From assembly GCF_015694525.1 (NCBI RefSeq), contig NZ_JADQDM010000010.1, positions 93,996 to 157,995 of the forward strand: DNA of 64,000 nt, read 5' to 3'. The notes below the pieces were generated by a model. That model worked only from the letters and a program-made list of their open reading frames with translations. It had not been told where the DNA came from and searched no databases. Position 1 is the stretch's first letter; each line of letters opens with the position of its first letter. The translations under genes and the position numbers were made by a program. This stretch comes from Hymenobacter ruricola (GTDB lineage Bacteria > Bacteroidota > Bacteroidia > Cytophagales > Hymenobacteraceae). Below are positions 9,168-16,929 of the stretch, piece after piece.

Positions 9168-11588
9168 ATGAAAAAACCCGTTTCCCTTTTCCGGCGCCTG
9201 GCCCTGGGGGCCGCTTTCGCGGTGGCCGCCAGCCCGGCCGCCACCGCCCAGCGCCTGGGCCTGGAGCCCCGCGTCGACTCGCTGCTCAAAGCCATGAGCA
9301 CCGAGGAAAAGCTGGCCCAGCTGACCAAAAACAGCTTCATGACCACGCCCGACAATGCCCGGCTCAAGATTCCGGGCTTCGTGATGGACGACGGCCCCCA
9401 CGGCGTGCGCTTCCAGAAAGCCACGGCCTGGCCCACCGGCATGGGCATGGTCTCGACCTGGCACCGCGGGCTGGCCGAGCAGGTGGGCCAGGCCATGGGC
9501 GAGGAATTCTGGGCCTTTGGCAAGCAGCAGCAGTTGGGGCCGTGCATCGATTTGGCGCAGGACCCGCGCGGCGGCCGCAGTGCCGAAAGCGGCGGCGAAG
9601 ACCCCTACCTGATTGGCCAGCTGCAGTCGCGCGTGGCCAAGGGCATCCAAAAAACGCCCGTGATGGCCACCGTGAAGCACTTCATGATTGAAGGCAAGCA
9701 GTCCACGCGCCACTCGCGCAACGAGCTGTTCACCGACCGCGGCGTGATGGAGCACTACGGCTACAACTTCCGCACGGTGGTGCAGGAGGGCGCCGTGCTC
9801 AGCGTGATGTCGGCCTACAACCTCATCAACGGCGAGCACGCGGCCGAAAGCCCGTACCTGCTGAACACGGTGCTGCGCGAGCGCTGGGGCTTCCCGTTCT
9901 ACGTGGTGTCGGACTGGGACGCGGTGCACGACACGAAAAAGGCCATCCTGGCCGGCAACGACGTGTGCATGGGCTCCGACGACTACCTCAAGGACCTACC
10001 CGGACTGGTGGCCAGCGGCGCCGTGCCGATGACGGCCATCGACGCGGCCGTGCGCAACGTGCTGCGCACGAAAATCATGGCCGGCCTGCTCGATTATTAC
10101 CCCAAAGGCAGCAAGGCCGACGCCAACACGCCCGCCCACACCCAGCTCAACCAGCAGGCGGCCCGCGAGTCCATCATTCTGCTCAAGAACTCCGGCAATA
10201 TTTTGCCGCTGAAAAAGGCCTCGCTGAAGCGCATTGCCCTCATCGGCCCCAACGCCGACAAGGGCAACTTGAACTGCTACGGCAGCTCCGAAACCAGCCC
10301 TCCCTACGCCGTGAGCCTGAAACAAGGCCTGGAAACCAAGCTGGGCGTGGCCAAAATTTCCTTCGCCAAAGGCTGCGACATGAACAGCGCCGACACCACC
10401 GGCTTCCGGCTGGCCCGCGAGCTGGCCCGCGGCGCCGATGTGGTGATTTTCGCCGCCGGCCTCGACAGCACCCAGGAAGGCGAAGGCTACAACTCCGGCC
10501 ACGACCGCGCCAATAACTCGGCCACCCTGCCCGGCCAGCAACAGGCCCTCATCAACGCTTTGGCCAAAGCCAACCCCAACCTGGTGGTGGTGGTGCAAAG
10601 CGGCGGCGTGTGCGCCATGCACGAAAGCCTGCCCCGCATGAAAGGCCTCATCTACAGCTTCTACGCGGGCCAGGAAGCCGGCACGGCCCTGGCTGATGTG
10701 CTGCTGGGCGACTACAACCCCGCCGGCCGCATGCCCGTGAGCATGCCCACCGGCGACAGCCAGCTCACCGCCTGGAGCGACGACCTGCGCGATGCCAACG
10801 GCGTAGGCTACCGCATGTATGATAAGAAAGGCACGAAACCGGAGTTTGCCTTTGGCGCGGGCCTGAGCTACACCACTTTCCAATACGGCAACCTGCAGGT
10901 GCCCAAAGCCCCGGTATCGGCCGGCGCCCCCGTCACCATCAGCGTGGACGTAACCAACACCGGCGCCGTGGCCGGCGACGAAGTAGTGCAGCTCTACCTC
11001 AGCGACAAATCCTCGAAGCTGGACATGCCCGTGAAGCAGCTCAAAGGTTTCGAGCGCATTAACCTGGCGCCGAAGCAGAAGAAAACCGTCACCTTCACGC
11101 TCTCGGCCGAGGACTTTTACTTCTGGAACGAGCAAACCAAGGCCTACGAAGTGCACCCCGGCGCCTACAGTTTCAACGTGGGCAGTGCCTCCGACAAGCT
11201 GCCGCTGGGCGGCGCCTTCACGCTGCAAGCCGCCACGGCCAAGCCCGATTTGAAGGTGACGCAGGTGTTCACGGTGCCGCGCTTCCCCAAGCCCGGCCAG
11301 CCCGTGACCTTTTATGCGATGGTGAAAAACATGGGCACCGCCCCGGTGCCCACCGGCAGCAAGCTCGGCGTCAATTTCACCATCGATAAGGCCGCCGTGG
11401 GCAGCCTGCAGGGCCTGCAGCAGCCGCTGCTGCCCGGCCAGGCCCGCCTGCTGCCCGCCACCACGAACAACTGGAAGCCCACCGCCAGCGGCAACTTCAC
11501 CGTGGGCGCCGTGGTGGACGGCAGCAACGCCATCAGCGAGTGGCTGGAAAGCAACAACAGCTTCAGCCGGCCCATTCGGGTGTATTAA
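9168..11588 (+). CDS. GH3 beta-glucosidase with C-terminal CARDB-like domain
   Basis: This 806-residue exported enzyme starts at 9168, where a clear signal peptide appears (MKKPVSLFRRLALGAAFAVA...ATAQ). The longer frame from 9006 would read through the leader hairpin. The N-terminal GH3 barrel contains the nucleophile motif VVSDWDAVHD (about D249). The C-terminal sandwich and fibronectin-III-like domain (GAGLSYTTFQYGNL) follow. Residues 692-806 form an extra domain (PDLKVTQVFTVPRFPKPGQP ... VVDGSNAISEWLESNN) with the look of CARDB, an adhesion-like beta-sandwich not usually fused to GH3. By family it removes terminal glucose from beta-glucan oligosaccharides made by the GH16 enzymes. Confidence 0.94.
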   Translation: MKKPVSLFRRLALGAAFAVAASPAATAQRLGLEPRVDSLLKAMSTEEKLAQLTKNSFMTTPDNARLKIPGFVMDDGPHGVRFQKATAWPTGMGMVSTWHRGLAEQVGQAMGEEFWAFGKQQQLGPCIDLAQDPRGGRSAESGGEDPYLIGQLQSRVAKGIQKTPVMATVKHFMIEGKQSTRHSRNELFTDRGVMEHYGYNFRTVVQEGAVLSVMSAYNLINGEHAAESPYLLNTVLRERWGFPFYVVSDWDAVHDTKKAILAGNDVCMGSDDYLKDLPGLVASGAVPMTAIDAAVRNVLRTKIMAGLLDYYPKGSKADANTPAHTQLNQQAARESIILLKNSGNILPLKKASLKRIALIGPNADKGNLNCYGSSETSPPYAVSLKQGLETKLGVAKISFAKGCDMNSADTTGFRLARELARGADVVIFAAGLDSTQEGEGYNSGHDRANNSATLPGQQQALINALAKANPNLVVVVQSGGVCAMHESLPRMKGLIYSFYAGQEAGTALADVLLGDYNPAGRMPVSMPTGDSQLTAWSDDLRDANGVGYRMYDKKGTKPEFAFGAGLSYTTFQYGNLQVPKAPVSAGAPVTISVDVTNTGAVAGDEVVQLYLSDKSSKLDMPVKQLKGFERINLAPKQKKTVTFTLSAEDFYFWNEQTKAYEVHPGAYSFNVGSASDKLPLGGAFTLQAATAKPDLKVTQVFTVPRFPKPGQPVTFYAMVKNMGTAPVPTGSKLGVNFTIDKAAVGSLQGLQQPLLPGQARLLPATTNNWKPTASGNFTVGAVVDGSNAISEWLESNNSFSRPIRVY

Positions 11589-11630
11589 CAGCTGGACATC
11601 GGGCTTCTCGGTCCAGTAATGGTTTTGGGC

Positions 11631-11737
11631 AGAACGTCATGTCGAGCCTGTCGAGACATCTCGTGTGCAGTAGTAATCCAATCATCAGGAATTACTGCTG
11701 CACGCGAGATGTCTCGACAGGCTCGACATGACGTTCT
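11631..11737. repeat. Large stem-loop repeat (GAACGTCATGTCGAG family)
   Basis: An inverted repeat with arms of about 46 bp and only a few mismatches. The outer arm begins AGAACGTCATGTCGAGCCTG and the loop is about 12 nt. It lies between the GH3 gene and the cyclic-nucleotide-binding membrane protein. Close relatives sit at 15170 and 16386. Confidence 0.85.
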
Positions 11738-11795
11738 TTTGCTTTCCCTTAGGGTTGCTCTACCTAACAATCCCCGCATAGCTTCTCCCGGCCCG

Positions 11796-11803
11796 TATCT
11801 TTG
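11796..11803 (+). promoter_or_regulatory. Bacteroidota promoter -7 element TATCTTTG
   Basis: TATCTTTG matches the TAnnTTTG core of Bacteroidota sigma-ABfr promoters. It lies 40 bp before the chosen start of the membrane protein gene and argues against the upstream TTG at 11801 being the start. No clear -33 TTTG was seen. Confidence 0.5.
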
Positions 11804-11842
11804 GCAACGGCCGTGCCCGGTGGTGCCGGCCGCCCTTTCTGC

Positions 11843-14800
11843 ATGCTCTCGGCCACCTCTCTCCAACGCCTGTTCGGCATCAAAGCCGGCGAAACCCGCA
11901 CCGTGGGGCTGTTTTCGCTGCACAACTTCCTGCTCGGCATCGGCTCGGTGCTGGTGTACGTGGCGGCCAACGTGCTGCTGCTGGAGCACAACCCCGCCGA
12001 AAGCCTGCCCCTGGGCTACGTGGCCGGCGCCCTGGCCATGATGGCGGTGGGAAAAATATACACCTACTTCGAGCACCATTTATTGCTGCGCAAGCTGGCC
12101 GTGCGCGTGCTGCTGGCGGCAGTGGCGCTGGTAGGCGTGCTGGGCGTGCTGGTGGCCGTGGGCCATTCGGTGGCCGCGGCGGTGGCCATCATGGCGGGCT
12201 ACCGGGTTATCTATCTGCTGACCAATCTGGAGTTCTGGGGCGTTTCGGCGGTGGTGTTTGACGTGCGGCAGAGCAAGCGCCTGTTCAGCGTCATCAGCTC
12301 TGGCGACATGCCGGCCAAGGCGCTGGGCGCTATTCTGGCGGCCCTCATCCACGGCGATGCGCAGCTGCCGGTGCTGCTGGGGCTGTCGTTTGTGGCCTAC
12401 CTGGGGGCGCTGTTCACGCTGCGGGCCACGCTCAGCTCGCACGTGGTGGAGGCCACGGCGCGGGCGGTGCGCCGGGTGCGGCGGCCGCCGGGCCGGCTGG
12501 TGCAGCAGCTCTTTGGCGGCAGCGAGCTGGTGCTGGCCATGTGCCTGAGCCTGGTGGCCATTGCGGGCGTCATCACGGGGGTCGAGTACATGTTTTTCCT
12601 CAACGTGAAGCACAAGTTCCACGCGTCGGCCGACGTGATGCAGTCAGTGGGCTGGGTGCTGGCAGCTACCTACGTGGCGGCCACGTTTTTCAAGCTGCTG
12701 GTGAGCCGGCAGGCGCTGGAACGCTACGGAGTGCAGTGGTCGCTGCGGCTGCTGCCGGCAGTGGCGCTGGTGGCGCTGGCCGTTTTCGGGGGCCTGCAGG
12801 TGGCCGGTGGCTACAGCCAAACCGGGCAGCTGGCCTTCTTCTGCGGGTTGTACTTGCTGCTGGAAGTGCTGCGCCGCACCGTGTTCGACCCCGTTTTTCT
12901 CGTGCTCTTTCAGCCGCTGGCGCCCACGCAGCGCCTGGCCGCGCACACGCTGGCCAAGGGCTTTTACGAGCCGCTGGGCATGGGGCTTACGGGCCTGTTG
13001 TTCTTCGTGCTGGGCTACGTGGGCCGGCTGGGCGGCGGCTGGCCCTTCGCGTGGATGGGGGCGCTGCTGCTGCTGGCGCTTCTGTTTCTGGCCCGCACCT
13101 ACCGCAGCTACCTCGCCGAGCTGAAAGAAGGCCTGGGCCGCCGCTTCGCCGAAACCGCCGAGCTGGCCCTGCCCGATGCTGCCCGCCACGTGGTGCTGGC
13201 CCAGTTGCAAAGCCCGCAGCCCACGGAAGTGCTCAATGCCGTGGCCTGGCTGCGCCAACGCGAGCCCGGCACCCTCGCCAGCCACGCCCCCGCCCTGCTC
13301 GAACACCCCGATGAGCGCGTGCGCCTGGCGCTGCTGGCCCCTTCCGGCGGCGCGGCCCTGCCCGCGGAGGCGTTGCAGGCGCTGGCGCTGCGCGACCCCG
13401 CCCCCGCCGTGCGCGCCGCCGCCGCCCAGCAGCTGGCCGCCACCGCCCCCGACGCCCCGGTGGTGCGGCAGCTGCTCACCGGCCAGGATTTGGACGCGCG
13501 CCAGGGCGCCATTCGGGGCAGCCTGGACGTGGCGCCGCAGCACGAGGCGGCCCGGCACAGCCTGCTTCAGCTGCTGCCGGGCACCCACGGCAGCGCTCCG
13601 GCCACCACCTACGACGTGGCGCTGCGCCTGCTGGCCTTCTTTCCGCCCGACATTCAGGCGCAGCTGGTGGAGCGCGGCCTGGCCAGCCCCGAGCCCGACG
13701 TGGTGCGCGCCACCCTCACGGCCCTGGGCGCGGTGGGGCATTTGCAGCTGGTGCCGCCGCTGCTGGCGGCCCTCAACGACAAGCACCTGTGGCAGCCCGC
13801 CGCCGACAGCCTTGTGGCGCTGGGCCCGGCCGTGGTGCCGCTGCTGCAAGCCGCCCTGCGCCGCGAGCCCGAACCGCTGCACCCGCAACGCGCGGCCCTG
13901 GTGCTGGAACGGCTGAACACCGGCACCAGCCGCGCCGCCCTGGTCGAGCTGGCCCGGCACCCGCACCTGTTCACCCGGAGCGTGGCGCTGCGGAGTTTGC
14001 GCCGCTTCCCAGCCCGGCCCGCCGACCGCCCCGTGTTTGAGCACCTGCTGCGCGAGGAATTCGACCTTGCCACGCAATTGCTGCAAGGCCTGGTGGCCGA
14101 TGGACGCCCCGAGTTTGAGCCCGCCATTGAGTACGAGCTGAGCCTGCTGCACCAGCGCGTGTTCGGCTTGCTGGCACAGCTCTACGACGCCGAATCGGTG
14201 GCCACGGCGCAGCGCAACGTGGCCCACGCCGCCCGCGAGCGCCAGGCCAACGCCCTCGAAATCCTCGACAACCTCATTCCGCGGCCCGTGTACCAGGGAC
14301 TGCAAGCCCTGCTCGATGACTCGCCGCTGGCTGAGAAAGCGGCGCTATTTGCCCGCCTCACCGCGCCCCAGCGGCCAGCCGCCGGAGCCGGCAATTCCCC
14401 AGCGCCCTTCCCTACCGCCGCAACGCTGCCCGCCGAGCCGCTGCCCGCGCTGCTGCTGCGCCGCGGCCACATGGCCTTCACCTCCTGGACGCTGGCCCTG
14501 GCCCTGCGCCGCTGGCAGCCCACCGAGCCCGACGCGGCCGGGCTGCTGCGCCCCTACCTCGTTTCTCCCTACCAGCTGCTGCGCGAGGCCGCCCAGGTGG
14601 CGGCCGCCTCGTTGGCCGCCGCGCTGGGCCAGCCTCTTTCCACGCTTCACCTCCCCGACATGAGCCATCATTCCTCCGACACCGCCGAAGCCCGCATCTC
14701 CTCGCTGGAGCGGGTGGTGATACTCAAAAGCACCGCCCTGTTTGCCCAAACGCCCGAAAACGTGTTGAGCAGCATCGTGCCCATTATGAAGGAAGTGACG

Positions 14801-15127
14801 TTTCACGAGGGCGAGGAGATTTTCGCGCAGGGCGACATTGGCACTTCGCTGTTCATTCTGCACGACGGGCAAGTGGGAATTTTCACCGGCGCGCAGCAGT
14901 TGGCCACCTTCGGGCCGGGCGACTTCTTCGGCGAACTGGCCCTGCTCGACGCCGAACCCCGCTCGGCCACGGCCGTGGCCCTGAGCGAAGTCCTGGCCTT
15001 CCGCATCGACCAGGAAGATTTCTACGATGTGATGGAAGAGCGCGCCGAAGTGCTGCGCAACATCCTGCGGATGCTGTGCCAGCGCATCCGGCTGCAGAAC
15101 GAGAAGATGCGTGAGCTGGCTCGCTAA
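11843..15127 (+). CDS. Multi-span membrane protein with HEAT repeats and cyclic-nucleotide-binding domain
   Basis: This protein has 1094 residues from the ATG at 11843. Residues 1-430 form about twelve hydrophobic segments resembling an MFS or ATP/ADP-translocase-like (Npt) transporter. Residues 440-900 are Ala/Leu-rich helical repeats of HEAT type. Residues 953-1085 form a cyclic-nucleotide-binding domain with the phosphate-binding cassette FGELALLDAEPRSATA near residue 1029, preceded by FHEGEEIFAQGD. The inferred role is a membrane protein whose activity responds to cAMP or cGMP. A gene for a nucleotide cyclase ends 165 bp away on the opposite strand. A transport substrate cannot be named, and the transporter-like part may instead act as a sensor. 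Confidence 0.85.
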   Translation: MLSATSLQRLFGIKAGETRTVGLFSLHNFLLGIGSVLVYVAANVLLLEHNPAESLPLGYVAGALAMMAVGKIYTYFEHHLLLRKLAVRVLLAAVALVGVLGVLVAVGHSVAAAVAIMAGYRVIYLLTNLEFWGVSAVVFDVRQSKRLFSVISSGDMPAKALGAILAALIHGDAQLPVLLGLSFVAYLGALFTLRATLSSHVVEATARAVRRVRRPPGRLVQQLFGGSELVLAMCLSLVAIAGVITGVEYMFFLNVKHKFHASADVMQSVGWVLAATYVAATFFKLLVSRQALERYGVQWSLRLLPAVALVALAVFGGLQVAGGYSQTGQLAFFCGLYLLLEVLRRTVFDPVFLVLFQPLAPTQRLAAHTLAKGFYEPLGMGLTGLLFFVLGYVGRLGGGWPFAWMGALLLLALLFLARTYRSYLAELKEGLGRRFAETAELALPDAARHVVLAQLQSPQPTEVLNAVAWLRQREPGTLASHAPALLEHPDERVRLALLAPSGGAALPAEALQALALRDPAPAVRAAAAQQLAATAPDAPVVRQLLTGQDLDARQGAIRGSLDVAPQHEAARHSLLQLLPGTHGSAPATTYDVALRLLAFFPPDIQAQLVERGLASPEPDVVRATLTALGAVGHLQLVPPLLAALNDKHLWQPAADSLVALGPAVVPLLQAALRREPEPLHPQRAALVLERLNTGTSRAALVELARHPHLFTRSVALRSLRRFPARPADRPVFEHLLREEFDLATQLLQGLVADGRPEFEPAIEYELSLLHQRVFGLLAQLYDAESVATAQRNVAHAARERQANALEILDNLIPRPVYQGLQALLDDSPLAEKAALFARLTAPQRPAAGAGNSPAPFPTAATLPAEPLPALLLRRGHMAFTSWTLALALRRWQPTEPDAAGLLRPYLVSPYQLLREAAQVAAASLAAALGQPLSTLHLPDMSHHSSDTAEARISSLERVVILKSTALFAQTPENVLSSIVPIMKEVTFHEGEEIFAQGDIGTSLFILHDGQVGIFTGAQQLATFGPGDFFGELALLDAEPRSATAVALSEVLAFRIDQEDFYDVMEERAEVLRNILRMLCQRIRLQNEKMRELAR

Positions 15128-15169
15128 ACCGGTTGCATGAGAAGATTCAGACAGCCATGCCTAGAAAGA

Positions 15170-15270
15170 CGGTCATGTCGAGCTTGTCGAGACATCTCGC
15201 ATGGGGGAGTAACTCATCCGATTGAATTGCTGCTGCACGCGAGATGTCTCGACAAGCTCGACATGACGGG
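15170..15270. repeat. Stem-loop repeat (GTCATGTCGAGCTTG family) between convergent genes
   Basis: Arms of about 29 bp (GGTCATGTCGAGCTTGTCGA side and its complement) surround a loop of about 38 nt. It lies between the 3' ends of two convergent genes and could act as a bidirectional end signal, although no T-run follows either arm. Confidence 0.8.
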
Positions 15271-15292
15271 CTTCTTTGCTTTCTGGCGCTAA

Positions 15293-16339
15293 CTACTCCA
15301 CCACCTCGTAAATCTTCACTGGCAGCGCCTTGTTCTTCAGCGTCACTTCGCTCACGAACTGGCACTGAAACGACTCCTTCACCTTCAGGTACACGGCTTC
15401 GCTGATGATAATCTGGTCGGCTTTGGCGGCTGACTGCAGGCGTTGCGACATGTTCACCACGTCGCCGATAACGGTGTAGTCCAGGCGTTTGAGGGAGGCC
15501 GAACCGATGTTGCCCGACACCACTTCGCCGGTGTTCACGCCGATGCTTACCTGCGGGCGGTAGTCGAAGCCGGCGGGCAGCGGGGCGTCGCTCTGCTGCA
15601 GGGCCTGGCGGGCCGAAAGCGCCGCGTCGATGGCGCGGTCGAGGTGGTGTTCGCCGCGGAAAACGACCATCACGGCGTCGCCCATGAACTTGTCGACGTG
15701 GCCGCCGTGGGCGATGAACTCCTTCACCACCAGGTCAAAATAGGTATTGAGCAAAGTCACCACGTCGGCGGGCGCGAGCTTTTCGGCCAGCGAGGTAAAG
15801 CCGCAGATGTCGAGGAAAACCACGGTGGCTTCCACGGTTTCGGAGGCCGTGAGGCGGTTTTCGAAGTCGGGCCGGGTCATGAAGTTGAGCACCGTTTCGT
15901 CGACGTACATCTTCAGAATGTTGTTTTCTTGGATGGCCTTGAGCGTGTCGCGTAACTGGCGCACCTGGTCGGCGGTTTTCTCGATGGTCACTTCCAGGTC
16001 GGTGAAATCGACGGGCTTCACCACGAAGTCGAACGCGCCGCGGTTCATGGCGGTGCGCAGGTTGCCGAGGTCGCCGTAGGCCGAGACGATGACCGTTTTC
16101 ATGGCCGGGTGCTGGGCGTGGGTGTGGGTGAGCAGCGTGAGGCCGTCCATCACCGGCATGTTGATGTCGGAGAGGATGACGTCGGTATCGGGGTGCTCGG
16201 TGATGCGCGTGAGGGCCTCCTCGCCGTTGGTGGCGAACACAAACTCGTAAACAGCCTCGCGGATTTTGCGCCGAAACTTCTGCTTGATGAGCAGTTCCAG
16301 GTCGGTTTCGTCGTCGACCACCAGGATTTTCGTTTTCAT
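15293..16339 (-). CDS. Response regulator fused to class III adenylate/guanylate cyclase
   Basis: This 348-residue protein makes cyclic nucleotide under phosphorelay control. The start at 16339 (MKTKILVVDDETD) is preferred over an upstream ATG because it begins the receiver domain directly. The receiver (1-125) has the acidic pair DDE and the phosphorylatable aspartate in ILSDINMP. The class III cyclase domain (about 165-345) shows metal-binding aspartates in FLDICGFTS and KFMGDAVM, and the substrate segment KRLDYTVIGDVVNMSQRL, of adenylate-cyclase type. No DNA-binding domain is present. It follows the lone receiver gene after a 156-bp gap holding a stem-loop repeat. Confidence 0.94.
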   Translation of the reverse strand: MKTKILVVDDETDLELLIKQKFRRKIREAVYEFVFATNGEEALTRITEHPDTDVILSDINMPVMDGLTLLTHTHAQHPAMKTVIVSAYGDLGNLRTAMNRGAFDFVVKPVDFTDLEVTIEKTADQVRQLRDTLKAIQENNILKMYVDETVLNFMTRPDFENRLTASETVEATVVFLDICGFTSLAEKLAPADVVTLLNTYFDLVVKEFIAHGGHVDKFMGDAVMVVFRGEHHLDRAIDAALSARQALQQSDAPLPAGFDYRPQVSIGVNTGEVVSGNIGSASLKRLDYTVIGDVVNMSQRLQSAAKADQIIISEAVYLKVKESFQCQFVSEVTLKNKALPVKIYEVVE

Positions 16340-16385
16340 AGAACGGGTTGTAGTCGGTAGAGTCCATGCGGCGGACACCAGCTAA

Positions 16386-16481
16386 ACGTCATGTCGAGCT
16401 TGTCGAGACATCTCGCTCGGAGCAATAATCATTCGTGGGAACGAAGCACGCGAGATGTCTCGACAAGCTCGACATAACGGT
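16386..16481. repeat. Stem-loop repeat between the two receiver genes
   Basis: Arms of about 31 bp (ACGTCATGTCGAGCTTGTCG side) with a loop of about 35 nt, one mismatch in the outer arm. Same family as 11631 and 15170. It lies inside a presumed leftward operon. Confidence 0.8.
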
Positions 16482-16495
16482 CTTTATGCAAATGC

Positions 16496-16876
16496 TTAAG
16501 ACGGCAGCAAATGTGCTAATTTATCCTTGAGCACGGCAAAATCCACGGGCTTGGTGAGGAAATCGTGGGCGCCCAGCTCTAGCGCCTTGCGGTGGCTTTC
16601 CTCGTCGCCGTAGGCCGTTATCATCATCATGGTGGTGGGCGGCATCTCGAACTCTTCCTTCACGTGGCCCAGCAAATCGAGCCCACTCATGCCGGGCATG
16701 TTAATGTCGGAAAGAATGATGAGGACTTCGGAATGGTGCGCGCGCAGGTATTCCAGCGCTTCCTCGCCCGAAAACGCGAAATTGAAGCTCCACTGCCCGC
16801 TGCGGATTTCGCGGCGGAAGCGCTGCTGAAACAAGTCGCGCACGTCGGTTTCGTCGTCAACTACCAGAATTTGCAT
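16496..16876 (-). CDS. Single-domain response regulator (CheY-like)
   Basis: This 126-residue protein is a stand-alone receiver domain. Key residues are visible: VVDDETDV at the N-terminus, the phospho-acceptor in IILSDINMPGMSG, the conserved threonine region MMMITAYGD, and the lysine in FLTKPVDF. It shares the FRREIR segment after helix 1 with the receiver of the downstream cyclase, so the two are sister domains. It lies 53 bp after a histidine kinase gene on the same strand and is probably its phosphate acceptor or a phosphate sink. No output domain is present. Confidence 0.95.
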   Translation of the reverse strand: MQILVVDDETDVRDLFQQRFRREIRSGQWSFNFAFSGEEALEYLRAHHSEVLIILSDINMPGMSGLDLLGHVKEEFEMPPTTMMMITAYGDEESHRKALELGAHDFLTKPVDFAVLKDKLAHLLPS

Positions 16877-16929
16877 GGGGCGGAATCGGCAATGAAAAAG
16901 TCTTCCCCAAAGGTAGAGCCGGGCCCGCG

